Part shown: piece after piece, positions 46,911-55,357 of the stretch
How the letters are laid out: the number at the start of each line of letters is the position of its first letter
How positions within the stretch are numbered: the first letter of the stretch is position 1
NCBI RefSeq assembly: GCF_008974325.1
Contig: NZ_BKCG01000011.1
Span: 23,735-87,734 of the forward strand
Direction of reading: 5' to 3'
Length of the DNA: 64,000 nt
DNA from: Patiriisocius marinus
GTDB taxonomy: Bacteria; Bacteroidota; Bacteroidia; Flavobacteriales; Flavobacteriaceae
Position numbers and translations under genes: made by a program
Notes under the pieces: model-generated
The model's database searches: none
What the model saw: the letters and a program-made list of their open reading frames with translations, nothing else
Told to the model about the DNA's origin: nothing

Positions 46911-47102
46911 ATGAATAAAGGAACAGTAAAATTCTTCAACGACACTAAAGGTTTCGGATTTATCACTGAAGAAGGAGTAGAAAAAGACCACTTTGTACAC
47001 GTAACAGGTTTAATCGACGAGATTCGCGAAGGTGATGATGTTGAATTCGATCTTAAAGAAGGAAACAAAGGACTAAACGCAGTAAACGTAAGAGTACTAT
47101 AA
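46911..47102 (+). CDS. Cold-shock domain protein
   Basis: A 63-residue single cold-shock domain protein that binds single-stranded RNA. The first RNA-binding motif is GFGFIT (residues 15-20, in NDTKGFGFITEE) and the second is HFVHV (27-31). The length is typical of Bacteroidota Csp proteins. It is a single gene with its own promoter and terminator. Confidence 0.95.
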   Translation: MNKGTVKFFNDTKGFGFITEEGVEKDHFVHVTGLIDEIREGDDVEFDLKEGNKGLNAVNVRVL

Positions 47103-47125
47103 TATATACTTAGACTTATTATTGT

Positions 47126-47156
47126 AAAAGCCCATTCGCAAGAATGGGCTTTTTTT
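47126..47156 (+). terminator. Rho-independent terminator after the cold-shock gene
   Basis: AAAAGCCCATTC and GAATGGGCTTTT pair around a four-base loop, followed by a T run. Confidence 0.92.
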
Positions 47157-47296
47157 ATGTTTAATTTTGAATATGAAGAGTATTTATTTTCTTCTTAAAG
47201 TACTCACTTATAATAGTGATAGATAATTAATGGTTAGGCTAATAGCTAAATTTTGAGTTGATGTTGAATATTTAAATGCATAGTCTATTAGGAGAT

Positions 47297-48832
47297 TTAA
47301 CCCTCAGGAAACATAACACTTTCATAAGCTCCAGCATCTGGAGGTGTAGCTCTATTTATTCCGTTTAAATCTATTGGGACGTTAATTGAAGCATCTCCAA
47401 TATTCTCAGCTCCCGAAACATTCATTTCGATATTAAAGTCATTATTATTTGTGTCAAAGAAAGCAGGTTCTTGATTTAAAATAACATTAGTGAACAAATT
47501 AGTATTTCCGAAGTCGTATAATGGGTTATCACTAAAGTTGTTGTTTGTGTCATTAAAGCGAATAAGGCTATTGCTAAAATTATAGTTGAACGCAGTATTT
47601 GGTGCTGAGAATAGGCTTAGCTCTATGTTTTCATTTCCGTAAATAATGCAATTGTTAAAGTTAGCGCCTAATAGTGGCTCGGTTAGAAATTCTCCTCCTC
47701 CTATGTCAAATGCGTTATCAATACTAACACTTGAAAATGATCTAAAACTATTTGTCCAATAGTTAGCAAATGTACAATGGTTAAACTCGTAAGTTCCTCC
47801 TAGTTGGATTGCAAGGCTTGACTGACCACTGTTATTAATTACAATGTTTTCTCCATACACATTACCTGTACGGGCTAGCAAACCTATATTAGCTGAGTTG
47901 TAAATTTGAGTATTACGAACTGTTAAAGTTCTGTCTCCATCATTACTATCCATTAAAATACCAACGGATGCATTTTTAATGGTTGTATAATTAAATTCGT
48001 TATCTGTGCTTCCGGCTGTACACCAAATAAAGCCCCATTGTCCTGGTGTGTCAGCAAATTCAGGTTCAAGACGGTCACCTTCAAAAATAACTTCGTTTTC
48101 TAATGCTATTGGGTCTGTACTTGGTGCTCCATTTACTTTGATACTTCCTGTATTAGCTACAAGAAGTCCACTTTGGTTATGGAAGTGTACGCGAGCTCCT
48201 GCATTAATGTTTAGTTCTTTGCCAGGAGGTACAGCTGCAAAGCCATATATAACGTATGGTTTTTCATTAGTAAAGGTAAGTTCATCATCGTCTAGAAAAA
48301 ATCCAGAAATGTCAACTGCGTCTTCACCAGAGCCTAATGTGAGGGTTTCAAACATATCGTTCCCTAAATCTTCTGGGAATAGAAAAACGGCATCTTGTAC
48401 TAGAGTGATTAATTCAATATTTTGTTGATTTCCGCCTGTATCAAATTGAATTTGATCAGTGTATAAAAATTCTAAATCATTACCAAGATTATCTATATCT
48501 AGCGTTGTTTCTACAAAAATGAAAATACTATCATTAGCAAGAACATTAATGTTTTCGAAAACTCTTCCAGGAATACCGTCTACATTTAGACGATAGTTAG
48601 AAGTTTCACCTTTCCCTAAACGTACGTTAGGGATTGTTAGGTCTTCATCACTTCGATTATATACTTTAAGGTTATAAGTAGAGGACCCAATATTAGTAAA
48701 TACCGTGTCTAAAAATACAGTATCTCTAGAGAATTCTAGATTTCCTGTACTTGCGACAGTTTCGAAGTCATTGCGACAAGAACTCCACATAATAATTGAT
48801 CCAAAAAGGAATAGTCCGTATAGGTATTTCAT
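47297..48832 (-). CDS. Lipoprotein with parallel beta-helix repeats
   Basis: A 511-residue lipoprotein, signal ending WSSC (C19). The N-terminal 200 residues are beta-rich and Ig-like, with NLKVYNRSDEDLTI resembling a choice-of-anchor domain. From about residue 200 to 480 there are regular right-handed parallel beta-helix rungs of short strands (NGINAGARVHF, GILMDSNDGDRTL, NTQIYNSANIGLLARTG). The C terminus DAGAYES is a common end of this class. No lyase catalytic residues are evident. A surface or periplasmic binding role is likely, but I cannot name a function. Confidence 0.8.
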   Translation of the reverse strand: MKYLYGLFLFGSIIMWSSCRNDFETVASTGNLEFSRDTVFLDTVFTNIGSSTYNLKVYNRSDEDLTIPNVRLGKGETSNYRLNVDGIPGRVFENINVLANDSIFIFVETTLDIDNLGNDLEFLYTDQIQFDTGGNQQNIELITLVQDAVFLFPEDLGNDMFETLTLGSGEDAVDISGFFLDDDELTFTNEKPYVIYGFAAVPPGKELNINAGARVHFHNQSGLLVANTGSIKVNGAPSTDPIALENEVIFEGDRLEPEFADTPGQWGFIWCTAGSTDNEFNYTTIKNASVGILMDSNDGDRTLTVRNTQIYNSANIGLLARTGNVYGENIVINNSGQSSLAIQLGGTYEFNHCTFANYWTNSFRSFSSVSIDNAFDIGGGEFLTEPLLGANFNNCIIYGNENIELSLFSAPNTAFNYNFSNSLIRFNDTNNNFSDNPLYDFGNTNLFTNVILNQEPAFFDTNNNDFNIEMNVSGAENIGDASINVPIDLNGINRATPPDAGAYESVMFPEG

Positions 48833-49160
48833 CTAAGAAAATTTTAGGTAAAAATATAACTTTTTATTTGTCTAAATATTGTTGAACAATGAAGTTTTAT
48901 ATTCTATTTAAATTCTCCAATTTCATTTAATTGTTATAAGCTACTAACAGCCAATTGACTAAAAGGTTTGTCTGTGAAAAGTGTTGATTTGCAGTGTTTT
49001 AAATGATTTTAATTAGTCTTTTATTTGGTTTTTACTAAAATGTAGCTGTAATAGGCTTTGTTTTTACTTCATTATTGGTGGTTTTATTGCTCTTTATAGA
49101 GTTTTTAATGCAAGTTATCTAATAAGGTTTTTTTTCTACCTCAGTTCACTATGTTAGCTA
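48833..49160. other. Gene-free AT-rich spacer
   Basis: A spacer of about 330 bases between the divergent beta-helix lipoprotein and the head-repeat protein. It is AT-rich with several long T runs. I see no ORF of note, no hairpin terminator, and no RNA motif that I recognise. It should hold the promoters of both flanking genes. Confidence 0.5.
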
Positions 49161-49168
49161 TAATTTTG
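49161..49168 (+). promoter_or_regulatory. Bacteroidota -7 box (TAATTTTG) for the head-repeat protein
   Basis: Exact TAnnTTTG match 46 bases before the ATG of the following gene. Confidence 0.5.
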
Positions 49169-49214
49169 CTTAATAGTCATTACAACTCCCCGCGTAGAAT
49201 CTACTAATTTTATT

Positions 49215-50819
49215 ATGAAAACAAGAAAGTATATTTTTATATCACTGCTACTAGTGGGCACTTTTTCTATGGCTCAGGTTGGTATAAATACTGACTCTCC
49301 AAATGCTACATTGGACATTAAATCATCAAGTCTTACAACGCCTTCAAATAATGAAGGATTGTTAATTCCAAAGTTTGATAATTTCCCATCAACTAACCCT
49401 ACTATTTTACAAGATGGTATGCTAGTTTTTTTAACTGGCGATGGGGTAACTTCAAAGGGGTTTTATTATTGGGATTTCCCAACATTAACTTGGGTTCCAT
49501 TTGGTGGAGCAACGTATGTTGAAAAAATTAACGATTTGCTCGATGGAAAAAGTGATGTTGACGGTTCAGAGGATGGTTCTTCTGTATTTTTAGGTATTGA
49601 TGCTGGAGATGGTGATGATGGAACTGATAATCAAAATGTAGGTATAGGTTTTAGATCCTTAAGTGATAATACAAATGGGGATTCAAATACAGCTATAGGT
49701 TATGAATCATTATCAGAAAATAGTATTGGAGCTAATAATACAGCAATTGGGCATCACTCCTTAAAAAATAATGTTAGTGGTAACACTAATACTGCAGTAG
49801 GTTTTAAGGCTTTGTTTTTTAATGTTTCAGGTAGTAGTAATACTGCTATAGGGCTTAGTTCTCTTGAGCTAAATTCAATTGGGACAAATAATACTGCGGT
49901 GGGTATTAGAGCGCTTGGAGAAAATTCTAGCGGTAGCTCAAATACGGCAACAGGTCTGGAGTCATTAGTTCTAAATAGAGGTGTTAGTGCTAATAATGTT
50001 GCAAATGGCTATCAATCATTAAGAGATAATACTGGAGATAATAATGTGGCTGTTGGTTATAGAGCTTCATTTGTTAATGTAGGTGCTGATAATATTGCAA
50101 TAGGTAGAGAATCTTTAAGAAATTCTTCTGGAAATAATAATATTTCAATAGGTGGTGATGCATTAAGGGTAAATAATACTTCTAATAATAACATTGCTAT
50201 TGGAGTAAGTGCTTTGCAAACAAATGTTTTTGGAGATGATAATATTGCAATTGGATATGAGGCATTAGTTGGTAATTCAGGAGAGCGAAATATAGTTTTA
50301 GGGAAACAAGCAATGAATTCTACAAGTAACCAAGGAAATGATAATATCGCATTAGGTTTAGGTGCTATTGGAGCTAATACAACAGGTGAAAGAAATGTGG
50401 CAGTAGGAGAGCAGGTTATGAATCGAAATTCTACAGGAAGTTTTAATATAGGTCATGGATATAGAGCATTATTTAAAAATATCTCAGGTAGTGATAATAT
50501 AGCAATTGGTAGAGAGGCTATGCTAGAGAACTCTACAGGAAGTAACAACATAGTTATTGGTACAGGTGCTGATACTAGCGCTACAAGTGCTTCAAACGAA
50601 CTTAATATAGGGAATACTATTTATGGTGATTTATCAACTAATAATGTAGGTATAGGTGTTGCAAACCCTAGTGAAAAGCTAGAGGTAAATGGAACAATAA
50701 AGGCTACAAGTATAAATTTTAGCGGTTTGCAAACTTTTGCAAATGATGCTGCAGCAAGTACATTGTCGCCTGGAGATATGTATAAAACGGCTACAGGAGA
50801 ATTGAGGATTAAACTATAA
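49215..50819 (+). CDS. Secreted YadA-head-like repeat protein
   Basis: A 534-residue exported protein. The signal peptide (1-20) ends SMA before Q21, and the mature N terminus QVGINTDSPNATLDI is a common flavobacterial pattern. About 19 tandem repeats of 16-19 residues (roughly 139-475) have the form N-x-A-I-G-x-x-x-L-x-x-N-x-x-G, like the left-handed head repeats of YadA-type trimeric adhesins. The end, NVGIGVANPSEKLEVNG, resembles the region before intramolecular chaperone domains of phage tail fibres, but no peptidase S74 domain follows. No T9SS sorting domain or autotransporter barrel is present. A trimeric surface fibre is likely. Confidence 0.82.
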   Translation: MKTRKYIFISLLLVGTFSMAQVGINTDSPNATLDIKSSSLTTPSNNEGLLIPKFDNFPSTNPTILQDGMLVFLTGDGVTSKGFYYWDFPTLTWVPFGGATYVEKINDLLDGKSDVDGSEDGSSVFLGIDAGDGDDGTDNQNVGIGFRSLSDNTNGDSNTAIGYESLSENSIGANNTAIGHHSLKNNVSGNTNTAVGFKALFFNVSGSSNTAIGLSSLELNSIGTNNTAVGIRALGENSSGSSNTATGLESLVLNRGVSANNVANGYQSLRDNTGDNNVAVGYRASFVNVGADNIAIGRESLRNSSGNNNISIGGDALRVNNTSNNNIAIGVSALQTNVFGDDNIAIGYEALVGNSGERNIVLGKQAMNSTSNQGNDNIALGLGAIGANTTGERNVAVGEQVMNRNSTGSFNIGHGYRALFKNISGSDNIAIGREAMLENSTGSNNIVIGTGADTSATSASNELNIGNTIYGDLSTNNVGIGVANPSEKLEVNGTIKATSINFSGLQTFANDAAASTLSPGDMYKTATGELRIKL

Positions 50820-50838
50820 GTATATTTTAAAAATAATT

Positions 50839-50873
50839 AAAGGCTAAAGAATTTATACTCTTTAGCCTTTTTT
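50839..50873 (+). terminator. Rho-independent terminator after the head-repeat gene
   Basis: AAAGGCTAAAGA and TCTTTAGCCTTT form a 12-bp stem with an eight-base loop and a T run. It could also stop transcription arriving from the convergent gene. Confidence 0.9.
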
Positions 50874-50909
50874 CTTATTGGTGTATTTTTAAAATTCGAA
50901 AATAAGAGT

Positions 50910-52112
50910 TTATTCTCTGGTGTTACGTTTCTCTCTTGCTAATATTCTAGCCACTTTGCGTTTAGCTCTCTTTAGTTGTCTAGCTTCTTTCTTTCGTTCT
51001 ATTTTCAATTTGAGGAAGGCAATTACATTTTTGTAACGTTTTTTTCTGATAGCAACTTCTTCTTCATTAGCATAGAAATCTGGTTTTGTAACCATTCTTT
51101 TTGATTCTGAAATGTTATATCCTCCGGTAGTAATCACCATTTCTCCTGTAAGGCCGTCGGCTAATGTTAAACTAATGTTGGATGTTTGTTCATTAATATC
51201 TCTTTCTTCTCTGTCAAAACCTACATAGCTATATACTAAAGTTTTTCCTCTAGATGCTCCAATCGTGTAATTTCCGTCAAAGTCAGATTGTGTTCCAATG
51301 GTAGTTCCTTTGATAATGATATTAACTCCAGGTAATGGAAGTCCAGAAGAGTCAGTAATAGTTCCTTTTACAAGTTTTATATTTGAAATTAATGGTTTGT
51401 TTTCGGTATTTTTAATTTCAACTTCTTCTTCAGTTTTAATAGATTCTGGGGTTCTAATTCCTCCCATAACCATTGGCTCGCCTAATGTGTGTGGTTCAAT
51501 TATTTGATTGTCTAAAAGTTTAATTGATATTTTTTGACTTCTTGAAATGGTTGTGTATGTCTCAGTGGAAAAACCTTCTTTTTCGAAAACAATCGTTTGT
51601 TCGCTAAGACTAGTAATTGAAAACTCACCATTATTATTGCTATAAACGGTATTTCCTGTCTCTTTTACGTAAACGATAACATTGTTTAGCGCTTTTCTGT
51701 TTCTGTCTAATATAACACCAGTGGTTGTTACTTGAGTTTTGATTTTCTCACTCATTCGGCCAATGCCAATTGATTTGTAAGTTTTTTCATTTTTATTATC
51801 TGTGGATGATGCCTTAGTAGTTAAGCTGCTCATTAAAGATAATGGAATCAATAAAGAAGCCGCGAAAGGGGCAAATGCTTGTGAGGATTTGCGTTCTAAT
51901 TTAACTTCACGATTTATTTGAGACTCTTTAAATCTTCCACAACTATTTCCACTGTTAGATAGTAGTTTGACAAGTTCCTCATCTGTTTTTTGTGTAAAGT
52001 CTGTTACTTCTTTTTCACAACTTGCGCAATGTCTTCCTTTTTGTGTAGGTGTCATTTTAGCCCAATCTTCGTGGCAAGGCTCTGGAATGCTAATGTGTAT
52101 TGCTTTTTTCAT
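50910..52112 (-). CDS. Membrane protein with cysteine-rich N terminus and carboxypeptidase-regulatory-like domains
   Basis: A 400-residue protein. The N-terminal cytoplasmic segment has cysteines C13, C29, C32 and C58 in GRHCASCEKEV and SCGRF, a motif common in Bacteroidota membrane proteins of unknown function. A hydrophobic helix follows (about 78-100). Two carboxypeptidase-regulatory-like beta domains come next (about 128-200 and 245-315); the second, TDSSGLPLPGVNIIIKG and YSYVGFDRE, matches the N-terminal signature of SusC-type TonB-dependent receptors but no plug or barrel follows. The last 45 residues are very basic. Function unknown; possibly an envelope signalling protein. Confidence 0.75.
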   Translation of the reverse strand: MKKAIHISIPEPCHEDWAKMTPTQKGRHCASCEKEVTDFTQKTDEELVKLLSNSGNSCGRFKESQINREVKLERKSSQAFAPFAASLLIPLSLMSSLTTKASSTDNKNEKTYKSIGIGRMSEKIKTQVTTTGVILDRNRKALNNVIVYVKETGNTVYSNNNGEFSITSLSEQTIVFEKEGFSTETYTTISRSQKISIKLLDNQIIEPHTLGEPMVMGGIRTPESIKTEEEVEIKNTENKPLISNIKLVKGTITDSSGLPLPGVNIIIKGTTIGTQSDFDGNYTIGASRGKTLVYSYVGFDREERDINEQTSNISLTLADGLTGEMVITTGGYNISESKRMVTKPDFYANEEEVAIRKKRYKNVIAFLKLKIERKKEARQLKRAKRKVARILAREKRNTRE

Positions 52113-52221
52113 CTTTGATGGTTTTGTTATCCCAAAGATGCTTTGTTAATAGATTTTAAAAAATACTAATTGAGTGAACGGGGAGTTTGAGTGAGGGAAG
52201 TGCCGTAGGTTATTAGGCATT

Positions 52222-52249
52222 AAAAAAAAGGCGCCTTATAAAAGACGCC
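52222..52249 (-). terminator. Rho-independent terminator after the glutaminyl cyclase gene
   Basis: On the minus strand, GGCGTC pairs with GGCGCC (one wobble) around an eight-base AT loop, followed by eight T residues. Confidence 0.8.
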
Positions 52250-52293
52250 AGTTTCGATAATTGTTTATGTATTGTTGTCTGAAGATTATTCCT

Positions 52294-53346
52294 TTATTTC
52301 TCGCTTATTTTGATTTTAAAAAGCTTGTCCCAGTTTTTACCCGTAACATATAATATGTTTTTTTCTCCTTTGTAAGCGATACCGTTTAATACGTCAAGTT
52401 TAGGATGTTGTGTAACTTTTTCTTTTAAGCCTTTCATATTAATAACCCCATGAACAGCTCCGTTATCTGGATTTACAATTGCTATTGCATCTTTTTGGTA
52501 GATGTTAGCATAGATAAAACCTTCTACAAATTCAAGTTCGTTTACGGCTTTTATTTTACTTGTATTTGTGTAGATTTCAATAAACGATTCTTCGGCAAGC
52601 GTTTCAGCATTAAGTGTCCAGATTTTTTGTGAACCATCACTTTTAAAAATTTTAGAACCATCATTTGCAAGACCCCAGCCTTCAGTGCTTTCATTATATT
52701 TAAACGTTCCGGTTTTTTCAAGATCATTTAGGTTGTAGATAAAACCTTGTCCTTCTTTCCAAGTGAGTTGGTATACTTTGTCTCCAAGAATTGTAAGTCC
52801 TTCACCAAAAAATTGCTTTTCTAAAGGTTTTTCAATAAGTGTTTCGCCAGTTTCTAAAGCAACTTTTCTAATTGAAGATGAGCCATATTGTCCAGTACTC
52901 TCATATAGATCATCACCATTAAATTCTAGTCCTTGAGAATAAGCTGTTATGTCGTGAGGATACGTTTCTAATATCTCGTATGAATAAAGTTTTGGCTTAA
53001 GAGATGAAAGTACAGAAACCGTTTTGTTTATTGAAAAAGTTTCACCGTCGCTTACAATTATAGCCGAAAGATTTTTCTCTCCTATTTTTTGTTTCGAAAG
53101 ATCAAATGTAGCAGTTGCATTCCCTGTAACATCTTTTTTTGTATCGCCAAGCGAGTAAGTTACACTTTCAATTGCTGCTCCTTTTTTGCTTTTTAAGGTT
53201 ACATTTAATGTTTCAGTATTAGGATATCCTTTTTTATTTCCTTCAATTTCAATAGAAAATAGGTCATTTGGGTTTTTTACATCGTCCCCGCAGGAAGCAA
53301 TTGTTAGACCTAAAAATAACATAATTAGTACCTTAGCGTGTTTCAT
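52294..53346 (-). CDS. Glutaminyl-peptide cyclotransferase lipoprotein (beta-propeller type)
   Basis: A 350-residue lipoprotein with a signal ending IASC (C19), followed by a short Ig-like part (about 25-105) and a five-bladed beta-propeller glutaminyl cyclase domain (about 110-350) of the plant and bacterial type. Family segments include YPHDITAYSQGLEF, LYESTGQYGSSSIRK, LTWKEGQGFIYNL and the closing LDVLNGIAYKG. The enzyme cyclises N-terminal glutamine to pyroglutamate. As a lipoprotein it acts in the periplasm or at the surface. The acidic residues after the cysteine (CGDD) resemble surface-export signals of Bacteroidota lipoproteins. Confidence 0.9.
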   Translation of the reverse strand: MKHAKVLIMLFLGLTIASCGDDVKNPNDLFSIEIEGNKKGYPNTETLNVTLKSKKGAAIESVTYSLGDTKKDVTGNATATFDLSKQKIGEKNLSAIIVSDGETFSINKTVSVLSSLKPKLYSYEILETYPHDITAYSQGLEFNGDDLYESTGQYGSSSIRKVALETGETLIEKPLEKQFFGEGLTILGDKVYQLTWKEGQGFIYNLNDLEKTGTFKYNESTEGWGLANDGSKIFKSDGSQKIWTLNAETLAEESFIEIYTNTSKIKAVNELEFVEGFIYANIYQKDAIAIVNPDNGAVHGVINMKGLKEKVTQHPKLDVLNGIAYKGEKNILYVTGKNWDKLFKIKISEK

Positions 53347-53398
53347 AGTAAGATCTTTTTTTGTGCAAGATATTTATTATAAATGATTCCAAAAAATA

Positions 53399-53428
53399 TT
53401 GTAGAAAAACCAAATAAGCGTATCTTTG
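53399..53428 (+). promoter_or_regulatory. Promoter of the SRP RNA gene (TTG, 19 bp, TATCTTTG)
   Basis: TTG at 53399-53401 and an exact -7 box TATCTTTG at 53421-53428 with a 19-base spacer, the ideal Bacteroidota arrangement. The RNA 5' end falls three or four bases later. Confidence 0.8.
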
Positions 53429-53430
53429 CA

Positions 53431-53528
53431 GCGGCAAGTCCTACACAACCAGCTCCTGTGGAATCCCCCAGGGCGGGAACGCAGCAAGGGTAAATGGTCG
53501 TAGCGGTGTGATGTAGGTAGCTTGCCAT
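53431..53528 (+). ncRNA. ffs: Signal recognition particle RNA, small bacterial type (4.5S)
   Basis: The RNA scaffold of the signal recognition particle, which binds Ffh. A long hairpin is formed by GGCAAG (53433-53438) with CTTGCC (53521-53526), CCTACA with TGTAGG, and CACAACC with GGTGTG with one bulge. The apical region has the conserved symmetric-loop sequence CCAGGGCGGGAAC-GCAGCAAGGG with a GGAA tetraloop. It is preceded by a complete promoter and followed by a strong terminator, which supports a stand-alone RNA gene of about 100 bases. Confidence 0.93.
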
Positions 53529-53531
53529 TTT

Positions 53532-53577
53532 TTGTGCCCGATTCTCAATTTTATTTGAGCGTCGGGCACAATTTTTT
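53532..53577 (+). terminator. Rho-independent terminator of the SRP RNA gene
   Basis: TTGTGCCCGA pairs with TCGGGCACAA, with further CTCAA/TTGAG pairing inside, followed by six T residues. Confidence 0.92.
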
Positions 53578-53675
53578 AATATTACTTCAATTACGCATCT
53601 ACTCACTAGTATTACAATGATATTAAAGTTGTATATCTAGTGTGATACTTTCATCTTTGCAACATAAATTATTAC

Positions 53676-54485
53676 ATGACTAAAGTTGTACTCATCACAG
53701 GTGGATCCTCAGGAATAGGAAAAGCAATAGGCGAATTCCTAACCGAAAAAGGATACAAAGTTTATGGCACTAGCCGAAATCCTCAAAACGTAACAAAAGC
53801 ACTGCCATTTACACTTGTAGCGCTAGACGTAACAAATTCTGAAAGCATAAAGAATTGTATTTCTGAAATTTTAAAAATTGAAAATCGTATTGATGTTTTG
53901 ATAAACAATGCTGGTGTAGGGATTACAGGTGCCATTGAGGAAACACCAATGGAGGAAATCCGAAAGGCATTTAGTACCAACTTGTATGGGCCCATTGAAA
54001 TAACGAACGCAGTGCTACCAACAATGAGAGCTCAAAAAAGTGGTCATATTGTTAATGTAACTTCTATTGCTGGTTATATGGGGCTTCCATATCGAGGTAT
54101 TTATTCAGCCACAAAGGCTGCTTTAGAGATAACAACCGAGGCTTACCGAATGGAACTTCATCAGTTTAATATTAATATGAGTAATATCGCCCCTGGTGAT
54201 TTTGCAACTAATATTGCCGCAGGAAGATATCATTCACCACTATTAAAAGATTCACCTTATCACGATCAATATAAGGATACATTGAAAATGATGGATGAAC
54301 ATGTTGATGGAGGAATGAATCCAACTGAAATGGCTAAAGCGGTATTTTCTATTATTGAAAATCCATCGCCTAAAGTGAGATATAGGGTAGGAGCTTTTAT
54401 GCAGAAATTTTCAATAGTACTTAAAAAAGTGCTTCCATCTAAAATGTATGAGTCATTAATAATGAGTCACTATAATCTGAAATAA
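53676..54485 (+). CDS. Short-chain dehydrogenase/reductase
   Basis: A 269-residue classical SDR. The NAD(P) motif is TGGSSGIGKAIG (8-19), the structural NNAG is near residue 83, and the catalytic YSATK has Y147-K151 in this numbering, with the serine in VNVTSIAGYMG. The sequence resembles SDRs annotated as retinol or 17-beta-hydroxysteroid-like dehydrogenases, but bacterial substrates are not predictable. It is likely transcribed alone; CATCTTTG, one mismatch from the promoter box, lies about 20 bases upstream. Confidence 0.92.
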   Translation: MTKVVLITGGSSGIGKAIGEFLTEKGYKVYGTSRNPQNVTKALPFTLVALDVTNSESIKNCISEILKIENRIDVLINNAGVGITGAIEETPMEEIRKAFSTNLYGPIEITNAVLPTMRAQKSGHIVNVTSIAGYMGLPYRGIYSATKAALEITTEAYRMELHQFNINMSNIAPGDFATNIAAGRYHSPLLKDSPYHDQYKDTLKMMDEHVDGGMNPTEMAKAVFSIIENPSPKVRYRVGAFMQKFSIVLKKVLPSKMYESLIMSHYNLK

Positions 54486-54612
54486 CGCATAGGTTTCAAA
54501 CAATTAATATTTCAGAAATACTTCTAGTGATATTTTTTATTTGAAGATTAGCAATTAGTTATCTTCAATCATTATTTTACTATTTTTACTAAAACAATAA
54601 TATACAACGTCT

Positions 54613-55266
54613 ATGAAATTTTTTATTGATACAGCAAACCTTGAACAAATTAAAGAAGCCCAATCTTTAGGGGTTTTAGATGGAGTTACTACAAATCCTT
54701 CGCTTATGGCTAAAGAAGGAATTACAGGACACGATAATATAATGAAACATTACGTGGCCATTTGCAATATTGTTGATGGTGATGTTAGTGCTGAGGTAAT
54801 TTCTACAGATGTTGAAGGAATGATTAAAGAGGGAGAAGCTTTAGCTGAATTACACGATCAAATTGTGGTTAAAATTCCAATGATTAAAGATGGTATTAAA
54901 GCTATAAAATATTTTAGTGATAGAGGGATTAGGACTAATTGTACATTGGTTTTTTCTTCAGGACAAGCATTGTTAGCTGCTAAAGCAGGAGCTAGTTATG
55001 TGTCACCTTTTATAGGAAGGCTTGATGATATATCAACTGATGGATTAGGGTTAATTGAAGAAATTAGACTTATCTATGATAATTACGGTTTTGAAACTGA
55101 AATTCTTGCAGCATCAGTAAGGCACACTATGCACGTTATTGAATGTGCTAAATTAGGTGCAGATGTTATGACGGGACCATTATCATCGATTGAAGGATTG
55201 CTTAAACATCCATTAACTGATATAGGATTGGCTAAATTTTTAGCAGACTATAATAAAGGAAACTAA
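54613..55266 (+). CDS. Transaldolase family protein, fructose-6-phosphate aldolase (FSA)-like
   Basis: A 217-residue short transaldolase. The family start is [16 protein letters not shown], with DGVTTNPSL at 23-31 and the Schiff-base lysine K87 in VVKIPM. The short length fits the FSA/TalC branch, whose members are either fructose-6-phosphate aldolases or true transaldolases; residues that separate them cannot be judged reliably here. It would act in the pentose phosphate pathway or in dihydroxyacetone-type aldol reactions. No other pentose phosphate gene is adjacent. Confidence 0.9.
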   Translation: MKFFIDTANLEQIKEAQSLGVLDGVTTNPSLMAKEGITGHDNIMKHYVAICNIVDGDVSAEVISTDVEGMIKEGEALAELHDQIVVKIPMIKDGIKAIKYFSDRGIRTNCTLVFSSGQALLAAKAGASYVSPFIGRLDDISTDGLGLIEEIRLIYDNYGFETEILAASVRHTMHVIECAKLGADVMTGPLSSIEGLLKHPLTDIGLAKFLADYNKGN

Positions 55267-55301
55267 AAGCAAAGTTTTTTAATCAACTTACTTTAAAAGT
55301 T

Positions 55302-55335
55302 AAATGCCCAAAACAATTAATTGTTTTGGGCATTT
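55302..55335. terminator. 34-bp perfect palindrome between convergent genes
   Basis: AAATGCCCAAAACAATT is followed directly by its exact reverse complement, so the element is a loopless 17-bp inverted repeat. It lies between the convergent transaldolase and thioredoxin-fold genes and is most likely a bidirectional terminator. Confidence 0.8.
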
Positions 55336-55357
55336 GCTGTTTGAAATAATAGATTGT

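Noticed and set aside
49620..50580. Possible CRISPR-like or minisatellite array
   Set aside because: The periodicity is about 50 bases but follows codons of a protein repeat; there are no identical repeats or unique spacers.
53343..53606. 87-codon frame on the minus strand
   Set aside because: It lies antisense across the SRP RNA gene, its promoter and terminator; its sequence is explained by the RNA structure.
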